A stretch of 64,000 nt of DNA from Streptomyces flaveolus (GTDB lineage Bacteria; Actinomycetota; Actinomycetes; Streptomycetales; Streptomycetaceae): positions 1 through 64,000 of the forward strand of contig NZ_JNWV01000028.1 of assembly GCF_000716535.1 (NCBI RefSeq), in the 5' to 3' direction. The notes below the pieces were generated by a model. It had not been told where the DNA came from. It saw only the letters and a list, made by a program, of their open reading frames with translations, and searched no databases. Shown here piece after piece: positions 54,601-63,709 of the stretch (positions are counted from its first letter, which is position 1; every line of letters starts with the position of its first letter). The position numbers were made by a program, and so were the translations under genes.

Positions 54601-55617
54601 ATGCTGAGTGAACGCAGGCTTCAGGTACTGCGCGCCATCGTCCAGGACTACGTGGGCACCGAGGAGCCGGTCGGTTCCAAGGCGCTCACCGAGCGGCACA
54701 ACCTCGGGGTCTCCCCGGCGACCGTCCGCAACGACATGGCGGCCCTGGAGGAGGAGGGGTACATCGCCCAGCCGCACACCAGCGCGGGGCGGATCCCCAC
54801 CGACAAGGGCTACCGGCTGTTCGTGGACAAGCTCGCGGGCGTGAAGCCGATGACCGGGCCGGAGCGGCGGGCCATCCAGAACTTCCTGGAGGGCGCCGTC
54901 GACCTCGACGACGTCGTGGCGCGGACCGTGCGGCTGCTCGCGCAGCTCACCCGGCAGGTCGCCGTCGTGCAGTACCCGTCCCTGACCCGGTCCACGGTCC
55001 GGCACGTGGAGCTGCTGTCACTGGCTCCCGCGCGCGTGATGCTGGTGCTGATCACGGACACCGGCCGGGTCGAGCAGCGGATGGTCGACTGCCCGGCGCC
55101 GTTCGGCGAGGCCTCGCTGGCGGATCTGCGGGCGCGGCTCAACAGCCGGGTCGCCGGCCGGCGGTTCACGGACGTACCGAAGCTGGTCGAGGACCTCCCG
55201 GAGGCCTTCGAGCCGGAGGACCGCGGTACGGTCTCCACAGTGCTCTCCACCCTTCTGGAGACACTCGTGGAGGAGAACGAGGAGCGGTTGATGATCGGCG
55301 GCACCGCCAATCTCACCCGCTTCGGACATGACTTCCCCCTCACGATCCGGCCCGTCCTGGAGGCCCTGGAGGAGCAGGTCGTGCTCCTCAAGCTCCTCGG
55401 CGAGGCCAAGGATCCGGGCGTGACCGTGCGCATCGGCCACGAGAACGCCCATGAGGGACTCAACTCCACCTCCGTCGTGTCGGTCGGCTACGGTTCGGGC
55501 GGCGAGGCGGTTGCCAAGCTCGGCGTGGTCGGACCGACCCGCATGGACTACCCGGGAACGATGGGAGCGGTACGCGCAGTGGCACGGTACGTCGGACAGA
55601 TCCTGGCGGAGTCGTAA
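54601..55617 (+). CDS. hrcA: Heat-inducible transcription repressor HrcA
   Basis: 338 residues. The N-terminal winged helix has [20 protein letters not shown] and [22 protein letters not shown]-like middle and the C-terminal dimerisation part contain [15 protein letters not shown] and [12 protein letters not shown]. HrcA represses chaperone genes through CIRCE sites until heat titrates GroEL. A CIRCE site sits in its own leader. Its TAA is directly followed by the dnaJ GTG, so the two are co-translated. Confidence 0.96.
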   Translation: MLSERRLQVLRAIVQDYVGTEEPVGSKALTERHNLGVSPATVRNDMAALEEEGYIAQPHTSAGRIPTDKGYRLFVDKLAGVKPMTGPERRAIQNFLEGAVDLDDVVARTVRLLAQLTRQVAVVQYPSLTRSTVRHVELLSLAPARVMLVLITDTGRVEQRMVDCPAPFGEASLADLRARLNSRVAGRRFTDVPKLVEDLPEAFEPEDRGTVSTVLSTLLETLVEENEERLMIGGTANLTRFGHDFPLTIRPVLEALEEQVVLLKLLGEAKDPGVTVRIGHENAHEGLNSTSVVSVGYGSGGEAVAKLGVVGPTRMDYPGTMGAVRAVARYVGQILAES

Positions 55618-56754
55618 GTGGCCACGGACTACTACGCCGTTCTCGGCGTGCGCCGCGACGCGTCGCAGGATGAGATCAAGAAGGCGTTCCGCCGGCTCGC
55701 GCGCGAGCTGCATCCGGACGTCAACCCGGATCCGAAGACCCAGGAGCGGTTCAAGGAGATCAACGCCGCTTACGAGGTGCTGTCGGATCCGCAGAAGAAG
55801 CAGGTCTACGACCTCGGCGGTGACCCGCTCTCCCAGTCGGGCGGGGCGGGCGCGGGCGGCTTCGGGGCCGGTGGCTTCGGCAACTTCTCCGACATCATGG
55901 ACGCGTTCTTCGGTACGGCGTCGCAGCGCGGGCCGCGCTCGCGCACCCGGCGCGGCCAGGACGCGATGATCCGGATCGAGGTCGAGCTGGACGAGGCGGC
56001 CTTCGGGACGACCAAGGACATCCAGGTCGACACCGCCGTCGTCTGCAACACCTGCAACGGCGAGGGCGCGGCGCCCGGCACGTCCGCCCAGACGTGTGAC
56101 ATGTGCCGCGGCCGGGGTGAGGTCTCCCAGGTCACCCGGTCCTTCCTGGGCCAGGTCATGACCTCGCGGCCGTGCCCCCAGTGCCAGGGCTTCGGCACGG
56201 TCGTCCCGACCCCGTGCCCGGAGTGCGCCGGCGACGGCCGCGTGCGCTCGCGGCGGACGCTGACCGTGAAGATCCCGGCCGGTGTCGACAACGGCACGCG
56301 GATCCAGCTCGCCGGCGAGGGCGAGGTCGGCCCCGGCGGCGGCCCGGCCGGTGACCTGTACGTCGAGATCCACGAGCTGCCGCACCCGACGTTCCAGCGG
56401 CGCGGCGACGACCTGCACTGCACGGTCACGATCCCGATGACGGCGGCGGCCCTCGGCACGAAGGTGCCGCTGGAGACGCTGGACGGCCTGGAGGAGGTCG
56501 ACATCCGGCCCGGCACCCAGTCCGGCCAGTCGATCCCGCTGCACGGCCGGGGCGTCACGCACCTGCGCGGCGGCGGCCGGGGCGACCTGATCGTGCACGT
56601 CGAGGTGACCACGCCGACCAAGCTGGACCCGGAGCAGGAGCGGCTGCTGCGCGAGCTGGCCAAACTGCGGGGCGAGGAGCGGCCACAGGGCCAGTTCCAG
56701 CCGGGTCAGCAGGGGCTGTTCTCGCGCCTGAAGGACGCGTTCAACGGTCGCTGA
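55618..56754 (+). CDS. dnaJ: Chaperone DnaJ (type I)
   Basis: 378 residues. The J domain has ELHPDVNPD (HPD near 33). A Gly/Phe-rich segment (FGAGGFGNFSD) follows, then four CxxCxGxG zinc repeats (CNTCNGEG, CDMCRGRG, CPQCQGFG, CPECAGDG, about 143-208) and the C-terminal peptide-binding domain. It is a DnaK cochaperone. The position after hrcA fits the DnaJ2 copy of actinobacteria. A UUCG-capped hairpin follows. Confidence 0.96.
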   Translation: MATDYYAVLGVRRDASQDEIKKAFRRLARELHPDVNPDPKTQERFKEINAAYEVLSDPQKKQVYDLGGDPLSQSGGAGAGGFGAGGFGNFSDIMDAFFGTASQRGPRSRTRRGQDAMIRIEVELDEAAFGTTKDIQVDTAVVCNTCNGEGAAPGTSAQTCDMCRGRGEVSQVTRSFLGQVMTSRPCPQCQGFGTVVPTPCPECAGDGRVRSRRTLTVKIPAGVDNGTRIQLAGEGEVGPGGGPAGDLYVEIHELPHPTFQRRGDDLHCTVTIPMTAAALGTKVPLETLDGLEEVDIRPGTQSGQSIPLHGRGVTHLRGGGRGDLIVHVEVTTPTKLDPEQERLLRELAKLRGEERPQGQFQPGQQGLFSRLKDAFNGR

Positions 56755-56763
56755 GCGGTGACG

Positions 56764-56787
56764 TACGGGGTGCTTCGGCACCCCGTA
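56764..56787 (+). terminator. Terminator after dnaJ
   Basis: TACGGGGTGC (56764-56773), TTCG tetraloop, GCACCCCGTA (56778-56787), a perfect 10-bp stem ending the hrcA-dnaJ operon. Confidence 0.85.
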
Positions 56788-56854
56788 TGCCGTTGGCCTA
56801 TGCCAGGGGATGCCCGGATTCGGACTTGTCCGGAGGACGTGACAACATGCGGTC

Positions 56855-57931
56855 ATGTCCTCCGCGCTGACCGATCTCTTCCCCCACCCGATCGTGCAGG
56901 CCCCCATGGCGGGCGGTGTCTCCGTCCCGCAGCTCGCCGCCGCCGTATCCGAGGCCGGTGGCCTCGGGTTCCTCGCCGCCGGGTACAAGACCGCCGACGG
57001 CATGTACCAGGAGATCAAGCAGCTGCGCGGGCTCACGGGCCGCCCCTTCGGCGTGAACCTGTTCATGCCCCAGCCCGAGCACGCCGAGTCCGGTGCCGTG
57101 GAGGTGTACGCGCACCAGCTGGCCGGCGAGGCCGCCTGGTACGAGACCGAGCTGGGCGACCCGGACAGCGGCCGGGACGACGGCTACGACGCCAAGCTCG
57201 CCGTCCTGCTCGACGACCCGGTACCGGTGGTCTCCTTCCACTTCGGCGTGCCGCGCCGCGAGGTGTTCGACAAGCTCCACCGCGTCGGCACCTTCACCCT
57301 GGTCACCGCCACCACCCCCGAGGAGGCCCGCGCGGTCGAGCGGGCCGGGGCCGACGCGGTGATCGCGCAGGGCGTGGAGGCCGGCGGGCACCAGGGCACC
57401 CACCGGGACCTCCCGGAGAACGACGGCGCCGGCATGGGCCTGCTGTCGCTGGTCGCCCAGGTCCGGGAGGCCGTGCGCATCCCGGTCGTCGCCGCCGGCG
57501 GCATCATGCGCGGCGGCCAGATCGCCGCCGTCCTCGCGGCGGGCGCGAGCGCGGCCCAGCTGGGCACCGCGTTCGTCGGCACCCCCGAGTCCGGCGCGCA
57601 CCCCCTGCACAAGCGGGCGCTGACCGACCCCCTGTTCCCGCGCACCGAGCTGACCCGCGCCTTCACCGGCCGCCCGGCCCGCGCGCTGGTCAACCGTTTC
57701 CTGCGCGAGCACGGCCCGTACGCCCCCGCCGCCTACCCGGAGGTCAACCACCTCACCGCGCCGCTGCGCAAGGCCGCCGCCAAGGCCGAGGACGCGCAGG
57801 GCATGGCGATGTGGGCCGGGCAGGGCCACCGGATGGCCCGGGAACTGCCCGCTGGCCGGCTGGTGGAGGTGCTGGCGGCCGAACTCGCCGAGGCCCGGAC
57901 AGCGTTGTCGGCCGGGGGTGGTCCGCGATGA
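56855..57931 (+). CDS. Nitronate monooxygenase family FMN protein
   Basis: 358 residues, TIM barrel. N-terminal HPIVQAPMAGGVSVPQLAAA, then GVEAGGHQGTHRDL near 176 (FMN and catalytic-His-type region), VVAAGGIMRGGQ and AAQLGTAFVGTPES are the NMO/2-nitropropane dioxygenase marks. It oxidises alkyl nitronates, which are metabolic poisons. CAACAT lies 6 bp before the ATG, so it is probably leaderless. The stop overlaps the rsmE start (ATGA), coupling them. Confidence 0.88.
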   Translation: MSSALTDLFPHPIVQAPMAGGVSVPQLAAAVSEAGGLGFLAAGYKTADGMYQEIKQLRGLTGRPFGVNLFMPQPEHAESGAVEVYAHQLAGEAAWYETELGDPDSGRDDGYDAKLAVLLDDPVPVVSFHFGVPRREVFDKLHRVGTFTLVTATTPEEARAVERAGADAVIAQGVEAGGHQGTHRDLPENDGAGMGLLSLVAQVREAVRIPVVAAGGIMRGGQIAAVLAAGASAAQLGTAFVGTPESGAHPLHKRALTDPLFPRTELTRAFTGRPARALVNRFLREHGPYAPAAYPEVNHLTAPLRKAAAKAEDAQGMAMWAGQGHRMARELPAGRLVEVLAAELAEARTALSAGGGPR

Positions 57932-58680
57932 CCGCGCCGGTGTTCGTCGTCGACTCGCTGGAGGGCGTGGGCCCCGGCTCGGTCGTCGACGTCCAGGGTC
58001 CCGAGGGACGGCACGCGGTCTCCGTACGGCGGTTGCAGCCGGGCGAGAACGTGGTGCTCACCGACGGCAGGGGCCGGGGCGCGGCCGGGGTCGTCGTCAG
58101 CGTGTCGGGGAAGGACCACCTGGTGGTCGAGCCCTTCGAGTTCCCGGTGGAGCCCGAGCCCAGCCCCCGTATCACCGTCGTCCAGGCCCTGCCCAAGGGA
58201 GACCGCGGCGAGCTGGCCGTGGAGACGATGACGGAGACCGGCGTCGACGCGATCGTGCCCTGGCAGGCCGCCCGCTGCATCACCCAGTGGAAGGGCGACC
58301 GAGGGCTGAAGGCGCTCGCCAAGTGGCGTGCCACCGCGCGCGAGGCCGGCAAGCAGTCGCGCCGCCTGCGTTTCCCGGAGGTCGCGGAGCCGGCGACGAC
58401 CAAGCAGGTCGCGGCGCTGCTCGCCGCGGCCGACTTCGCCGCCGTGCTCCACTCCGACTTCGACCACGTCAGCGAGCCCCTGGCCACCGCCGAACTCCCC
58501 GCCGAGGGCGAGATCGTCCTGGTCGTCGGTCCGGAAGGCGGAGTGTCACGGGACGAGTTGGCGCTCTTCGAGGAGGCGGGCGCGCGAGCCTGCGTCCTCG
58601 GTCCCACCGTCCTGCGCACCTCCACCGCCGGCACCGCCGCCGTCGCCCTGCTGCTGGGCCGCACCGGCCGCTGGTCCTGA
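57928..58680 (+). CDS. rsmE: 16S rRNA (uracil1498-N3)-methyltransferase
   Basis: 250 residues. An N-terminal PUA-like domain is followed by a SPOUT methyltransferase knot: LVVGPEGGVSRDELALFEEAGA near 191 and LGPTVLRTSTAGTAAVALLL are the RsmE knot sequences. It methylates U1498 of 16S rRNA. Its start overlaps the NMO stop. Placement close after dnaJ is the usual bacterial order. Confidence 0.94.
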   Translation: MTAPVFVVDSLEGVGPGSVVDVQGPEGRHAVSVRRLQPGENVVLTDGRGRGAAGVVVSVSGKDHLVVEPFEFPVEPEPSPRITVVQALPKGDRGELAVETMTETGVDAIVPWQAARCITQWKGDRGLKALAKWRATAREAGKQSRRLRFPEVAEPATTKQVAALLAAADFAAVLHSDFDHVSEPLATAELPAEGEIVLVVGPEGGVSRDELALFEEAGARACVLGPTVLRTSTAGTAAVALLLGRTGRWS

Positions 58681-58695
58681 CCCCCTGGGGACACC

Positions 58696-59088
58696 GTGGA
58701 ACTCGCCCAAGTCCGGCTCCTCGTCACCGATTTCGCCGCCTGCTACCGCTTCTACGCCGACGTCCTCGGCCTCAAGGCGCAGTCCGGCGCGACGGAGGGA
58801 CCGTACGAGAAGTTCAGCCCGCACGCCGGTTCCGCCGGGATCGCGCTCCAGGACCGCGCGATGATGGCCGAGTTGCTGGCCGAGGTGGGCGACACCGCCA
58901 CCGGCCACCGGTCCCTGGTCGTCCTGCGCGTCGACGACCTCGAGGCCTACTGCGCGGAGATCACCGCCCGGGGCGCGACCCTGCTGCACGGGCCGGCCCC
59001 CATGGCCGACCGCATGCGCGTGGCCCACCTCAAGGACCCGGAGGGCAACCTGGTGGAACTCCAGGAGTGGCTGCTGCTGCGCGGCTGA
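58696..59088 (+). CDS. VOC (glyoxalase/bleomycin-resistance-like) family protein
   Basis: 130 residues, two beta-alpha-beta-beta-beta repeats: VRLLVTDFAACYRFYADVLG and LVVLRVDDLEAYCAEITARG, ending HLKDPEGNLVELQEW, the usual metal-glutamate strand. Function not predictable. It lies 15 bp after rsmE and is probably cotranscribed. The end overlaps the convergent hypothetical gene. Confidence 0.85.
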   Translation: MELAQVRLLVTDFAACYRFYADVLGLKAQSGATEGPYEKFSPHAGSAGIALQDRAMMAELLAEVGDTATGHRSLVVLRVDDLEAYCAEITARGATLLHGPAPMADRMRVAHLKDPEGNLVELQEWLLLRG

Positions 59089-59404
59089 CGGCGGGCAGCA
59101 ACGCCCACCCGTCCACGTCACCGGCCACCGGCCCGCCACGACCCCGCAGTTCGTCGACGAAGGCCCGGACGACGCGGGGTTCGTGCAGGTTGACGGTGTG
59201 TCCGTGCCGGTCGAAGACCAGACCGGAGTGCCCGTAACCGCCTTCGACCACGCCGGGGAACACGATGCGCGTCACGGTCCCGTCCCGGTGCAGCGAGAGC
59301 ACCTCCGTGCAGGGTCCGCCGTGGACGTGCCGGTGCCGGACCCTCCACCGGTACTCGGTTCCGTCGGGCAGAACGAGCCGTCTGAGCCTGCGTTCACTGC
59401 GCAT
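59030..59404 (-). CDS. Conserved hypothetical protein
   Basis: 124 residues. It is beta-rich and basic at the N-terminus (MRSERRLRRLVLPDGTEYRW), with VRHRHVHGGPC near 22 and FDRHGHTVNLHEPRVVRAFV near 64. TACTCT lies 6 bp before the start on the minus strand, a leaderless pattern, which supports this as a real gene. It overlaps the VOC gene end by 59 bp, with a low-complexity C-terminus. No known function. Confidence 0.6.
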   Translation of the reverse strand: MRSERRLRRLVLPDGTEYRWRVRHRHVHGGPCTEVLSLHRDGTVTRIVFPGVVEGGYGHSGLVFDRHGHTVNLHEPRVVRAFVDELRGRGGPVAGDVDGWALLPAVSRAAAATPGVPPGCPPGP

Positions 59405-59493
59405 CGGGCCAGAGTAGACAGCCGGCCCCCCGAACGGGTGAGTGGCCGTATCCGGGCTTCCCCGCGGTGGGGGCCGGTGGCACGCTGCCCTGT

Positions 59494-60006
59494 ATGGGGG
59501 CTTCGAGACGGATACGGCGTCGGTCGCGGGTGGTGGCCCTGGCGGGGCTGGTCGTGGTGGGCGGTGGGGCCGTCGTGGCCTGTCAGCCCGGTGGGGGGCT
59601 CGGGTCGGCGACCGTCGCGCACACCACCGACCAGACCGCGACCGCCGCGCTGGAGCACCGGCACGTGAACGTCAGCTGGCTCATGTGCACCGGCGGTTAC
59701 CGCGACGACGGGGCGCGCGGCGGCTCGCCCGCGCCGAGCGAGACCACGGTCGTCTCGGTCGACTGCCAGGGCGAGACGGACGACAGGCGGAAGATCGTCG
59801 TCGCCGGGGTGGTGACCAAGGCCGTCGACGGTGCCTGTGTGCGCGGCGATCTGACCGCCAAGGTCGACGGCAGACAGGTGTTCCGCGTCGACGGGCTCGG
59901 CAACTGCTCCGCCACGCCCGGGCCGACGTACCGTCCGCCCACCGGGGGACGGCCGACCGTGACCGTCACCGTGACCCGCACCGTCTGGCCCGTGCCGGGC
60001 AAGTGA
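59494..60006 (+). CDS. Secreted lipoprotein of unknown function
   Basis: 170 residues. Positively charged start (MGASRRIRRRSR), hydrophobic segment and a lipobox-like VVGGGAVVAC, so the cysteine near 30 would be lipidated. The mature part has three more cysteines (LMCTGG, DCQGET, GACVRG) and a threonine/valine-rich tail (TVTVTVTRTVWPVPGK). No enzyme motif. Next to the tricorn gene but separately started. Confidence 0.7.
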   Translation: MGASRRIRRRSRVVALAGLVVVGGGAVVACQPGGGLGSATVAHTTDQTATAALEHRHVNVSWLMCTGGYRDDGARGGSPAPSETTVVSVDCQGETDDRRKIVVAGVVTKAVDGACVRGDLTAKVDGRQVFRVDGLGNCSATPGPTYRPPTGGRPTVTVTVTRTVWPVPGK

Positions 60007-60052
60007 TCCGAAACCGCGAGCGGGCGCACCGGTCGCTGCGTAGAGTGACGGC

Positions 60053-63000
60053 GTGACTCAGGGTGCTTCGACGGGAACCACGGCAAACTCCGCCTATCTC
60101 CGATTCCCCCATCTGCACGGCGACTTGGTGACCTTCGTCGCCGAGGACGACGTCTGGCTCGCGCCGGTCGACGGCGGCCGGGCCTGGCGGGTCAGCGCCG
60201 ACAACGTGCCGGTGACCCGGCCCCGGATATCGCCGGACGGCCGGCACCTCGCCTGGACCTCCACCCGGGACGGCGCCCCCGAGGTGCATGTCGCCCCGGT
60301 CGACGGGGGCCGCGCCGAGCGGCTGACGTACTGGGGCAACGGCCGCACCGAGGTGCGCGGCTGGACCCCGGACGGACGGGTGCTCGCGCTCGGCGCGCAG
60401 GGCCGGCACAGCTTCCGGCACACCTGGGCGCACGCCGTCCCGCTGGACGGCGGACCCGCCGAGACCCTGCCGTACGGCCCGGTCGGCGATGTCGCCCTCG
60501 GCCCGGCCACCGTGCTGCTGTCCGCGCCGATGGGGCGCGAGGCCGCGCACTGGAAGCGCTACCGGGGCGGCACGGCGGGCAAGTTGTGGACCGACCGGGA
60601 CGGCGGCGGGGAGTTCGTCCGGCTGCACGAGGACCTCGACGGGAACATCGAGTGCCCGGTGTGGGTGGGGGACCGGATTGCGTTCCTCTCCGACCACGAG
60701 GGCACCGGCGCGCTCTACTCCTCCCTCGCCGACGGCTCCGACCTGCGCCGGCACACACCGCTTGGGGGCACCTCCCGCGCGAGCGAAGCCGAGCGTGGGG
60801 GAGGTTTCTACGCCCGCCACGCGGCCGGTGACGGCACCCGCGTCGTCTACAGCTCGGCCGGTGAGCTCTGGCTCCTGGACGACCTGGAGGGCGCCGAGCC
60901 GCGCCGGCTGGACGTACGGCTCGGCGGGCCCCGCGTCGACCTGCGGCCCTACCCCGTCGACGCCTCCCGCTGGTTCGGCGAGGCGGCCCCCGACCACACC
61001 GCGCGCGGCAGCGCCGTCTGCGTGCGCGGCGGCATCCACTGGGTCACCCACCGCTCCGGCCCCGCCCGCGCCCTGGCCGCCACCCCCGGCGTGCGCGCCC
61101 GGATGCCGCGCGCCTTCCGCGCCGAGGGCGAGGAGTGGGTGGTGTGGGTGACGGACGCCGAGGGCGAGGACGCCCTGGAGTTCGCGCCCGCGACCGGCAC
61201 CGTGCCCGGCGCCCCGCCGCGCCGGCTCGCCGCCGGACAGCTCGGCCGGGTCCTGGAGCTGGCCGTGGCACCCGACGGCAGCCGGGCCGCCGTGGCCGCG
61301 CACGACGGCAGACTGCTCCTGGTCGAACGCGAGACCGGCGAGGTCCGCGAGGTCGACCGCAGCGACGACGGCGAGGTCTCCGGCCTCGCCTTCTCCCCCG
61401 ACTCCGCCTGGCTCGCCTGGTCCCACCCCGGCCCCCGCCCGCTGTCCCAGCTCCGCGTCGCCCACACCACCGACCTGTCGGTGACCGAGGCGACCCCGCT
61501 CCGCTTCCAGGACTACGCGCCCGCCTTCACCCTGGACGGCAAACACCTCGCGTTCCTCTCCAACCGCGCCTTCGACCCGGTCTACGACGAGCACGTCTTC
61601 GACCTCGCCTTCGTGGTGGGCGCCCGCCCGCACCTGATCACGCTGGCCGCCACCACCCCCTCGCCGTTCGGCCCGCAGCGCCACGGCCGCCCCTTCGAGG
61701 CCCCCGACAAGGACGAGACCCCCGACGGCGAGGGCACGCCGACCACCCGCATCGACCTGGAGGGCCTGGCCGACCGCATCGTCCCCTTCCCGGTCGAGGC
61801 GGGCCGCTACTCCACGCTCCGGGCCGCCAAGGACGGCGTCCTCTGGCTGCGCCACCCCGTGCAGGGCGTCCTCGGCGCCTCCCGCGCCCACCCCGAGGAC
61901 CCCGACCCGCACACCGAGCTGGAGCGCTACGACCTCGCCCAGCGCCGCCTGGAGCACCTCGCCTCCGACGCCGACCACTTCGAGGTCAGCGGCGACGGCA
62001 AACGCGTCCTGCTGTGGGCCGACGGCCGGCTCCGGGTCGTCCCGAGCGACCGCCGTACCGGCAGCGACGACGACGGCGACACCAGCGTCAGCGTCGACCT
62101 CGCCCGGGTCCGGCAGACCGTCGACCCGGCCGCCGAGTGGCGGCAGATGTTCGACGAGACCGGCCGCCTCATGCGCGACCACTTCTGGCGCCCCGACCTC
62201 GGCGGCACCGACTGGGACGGCGTCCTCGCCCGCTACCGCCCGCTCCTGGCCCGCCTCGCCACCCACAGCGACCTGGTCGACCTGCTCTGGGAGGTGCACG
62301 GCGAACTCGGCACCTCGCACGCCTACGTCGTCCCGCGCGGCGGCTCCGGCCGCCGCGCCCGGCACGGCCTGCTCGGCGCCGACATCTCCCGCCACGAGGA
62401 CGGCAGCTGGCGCATCGACCGCATCCTGCCGTCGGAGACCTCCGACCCGGACGCCCGCTCCCCGCTCGCCGCGCCCGGCGTCGCGGTCCGCCCCGGCGAC
62501 GCGATCATCGCGGTCGCCGGCCACCAGGTCGACCCGGTGACGGGCCCGGGCCCGTTGCTCGTCGGCACGGCCGGCCACCCGGTGGAGCTGACCGTCTCCC
62601 CGGCCGGCGGCGGCGAACCCCGGCACACGGTCGTCATCCCCATCGCCGACGAGGAGCCCCTGCGCTACCACGCCTGGGTCGCCGACCGGCGCGCCTACGT
62701 CCACGCGGCCTCCGCGGGCCGCCTCGGCTACCTCCACGTCCCGGACATGCAGGCCCCCGGCTGGGCCCAGATCCACCGCGACCTGCGCGTCGAGGTCGCC
62801 CGCGAAGGCCTCGTCGTCGACGTCCGTGAGAACCGGGGCGGCCACACCTCCCAGCTCGTGGTCGAGAAACTGGCCCGCCGGATCATCGGCTGGGACCTCC
62901 CGCGCGGCATGCGCCCCACCAGCTATCCGCTGGACGCTCCACGCGGCCCGGTCGTCGCCGTCGCCAACGAGTTCTCCGGCTCCGACGGCGACATCGTCAA

Positions 63001-63307
63001 CGCGGCGATCAAGGCCCTGGGGATCGGCCCGGTCGTCGGCACCCGCACCTGGGGCGGAGTCATCGGCATCGACAGCCGCTACCGCCTGCTCGACGGCACC
63101 CTGGTCACCCAGCCGAAGTACGCGATGTGGCTGGAGGGCCTGGGCTGGGACGTGGAGAACCACGGGGTGGATCCCGACGTGGAGGTCGTGCAGAGGCCGC
63201 AGGACTGGGCGGAGGGCCGCGACGCCCAACTGGACGAGGCGATCAGGCTCGCACTGGAGGCACTGGAGGAGCGGCCCGCGAAGACACCGCCGGGCATGCC
63301 CACCTGA
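60053..63307 (+). CDS. Tricorn-type protease (S41 family)
   Basis: 1084 residues, matching the Thermoplasma tricorn core layout. An N-terminal beta-propeller region (about 15-320; LAWTSTRDGAPEVHVAP repeats) and a second propeller (to about 680) are followed by a PDZ domain (about 760-860) and the C-terminal S41 catalytic domain. GTSHAYV near 754 holds the histidine and FSGSDGD near 974 the serine nucleophile. The enzyme degrades peptides from the proteasome. A GTG start is used. A 44-bp palindromic element sits in frame at about residues 237-250. Confidence 0.92.
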   Translation: MTQGASTGTTANSAYLRFPHLHGDLVTFVAEDDVWLAPVDGGRAWRVSADNVPVTRPRISPDGRHLAWTSTRDGAPEVHVAPVDGGRAERLTYWGNGRTEVRGWTPDGRVLALGAQGRHSFRHTWAHAVPLDGGPAETLPYGPVGDVALGPATVLLSAPMGREAAHWKRYRGGTAGKLWTDRDGGGEFVRLHEDLDGNIECPVWVGDRIAFLSDHEGTGALYSSLADGSDLRRHTPLGGTSRASEAERGGGFYARHAAGDGTRVVYSSAGELWLLDDLEGAEPRRLDVRLGGPRVDLRPYPVDASRWFGEAAPDHTARGSAVCVRGGIHWVTHRSGPARALAATPGVRARMPRAFRAEGEEWVVWVTDAEGEDALEFAPATGTVPGAPPRRLAAGQLGRVLELAVAPDGSRAAVAAHDGRLLLVERETGEVREVDRSDDGEVSGLAFSPDSAWLAWSHPGPRPLSQLRVAHTTDLSVTEATPLRFQDYAPAFTLDGKHLAFLSNRAFDPVYDEHVFDLAFVVGARPHLITLAATTPSPFGPQRHGRPFEAPDKDETPDGEGTPTTRIDLEGLADRIVPFPVEAGRYSTLRAAKDGVLWLRHPVQGVLGASRAHPEDPDPHTELERYDLAQRRLEHLASDADHFEVSGDGKRVLLWADGRLRVVPSDRRTGSDDDGDTSVSVDLARVRQTVDPAAEWRQMFDETGRLMRDHFWRPDLGGTDWDGVLARYRPLLARLATHSDLVDLLWEVHGELGTSHAYVVPRGGSGRRARHGLLGADISRHEDGSWRIDRILPSETSDPDARSPLAAPGVAVRPGDAIIAVAGHQVDPVTGPGPLLVGTAGHPVELTVSPAGGGEPRHTVVIPIADEEPLRYHAWVADRRAYVHAASAGRLGYLHVPDMQAPGWAQIHRDLRVEVAREGLVVDVRENRGGHTSQLVVEKLARRIIGWDLPRGMRPTSYPLDAPRGPVVAVANEFSGSDGDIVNAAIKALGIGPVVGTRTWGGVIGIDSRYRLLDGTLVTQPKYAMWLEGLGWDVENHGVDPDVEVVQRPQDWAEGRDAQLDEAIRLALEALEERPAKTPPGMPT
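60761..60804. repeat. Interspersed palindromic element inside the tricorn gene
   Basis: TTGGGGGCACCTCCCGCGCG (60761-60780) and AGCGAAGCCGAGCGTGGGGG (60781-60800) plus AGGT form a hairpin (CCTCCC with GGGGGAGG). It encodes LGGTSRASEAERGGG in frame between RRHT and FYARHA. It resembles the short palindromes scattered through Streptomyces genomes. Confidence 0.65.
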
Positions 63308-63349
63308 CCGACTACGATGCCCACGGTATTGATCACAGGAGGCACACCC

Positions 63350-63703
63350 ATGTCCGGAGAGCCGCAGAACGACTGCCTGTTCTGCAAGATCGTCGCGGGC
63401 GAGATCCCGGCGACGATCGTCCGCGAGACCGAAACGACCGTGGCCTTCCGGGACATAAACCCCCAGGCCCCGACCCACGTCCTGGTGATCCCCAAGGCCC
63501 ACTACGAGAACGCGGCAGCCCTCGCCGCCGGCGCGCCGGAACTCGCCGCCGACGTCCTGCGCGAGACCCAGGCCGTCGCCGACGAGGAGAAGCTCGACAG
63601 CTACCGCCTCGTCTTCAACACCGGCAGCGGCGCCGGTCAGACCGTCTGGCACGCCCACGCCCACGTCCTCGGCGGCCGTGGCCTGCAGTGGCCGCCCGGA
63701 TAG
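63350..63703 (+). CDS. HIT family nucleotide hydrolase
   Basis: 117 residues. It begins CLFCKIVAGEIPATIV (usual HIT start), with FRDINPQAPTHVLVIPK, and ends with the histidine triad VWHAHAHVLGGR near 101. HINT-type enzymes cleave AMP from adenylated amines. The ATG at 63350 is chosen for AGGAGG 6-11 bp upstream. Confidence 0.94.
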   Translation: MSGEPQNDCLFCKIVAGEIPATIVRETETTVAFRDINPQAPTHVLVIPKAHYENAAALAAGAPELAADVLRETQAVADEEKLDSYRLVFNTGSGAGQTVWHAHAHVLGGRGLQWPPG

Positions 63704-63709
63704 GCAACC

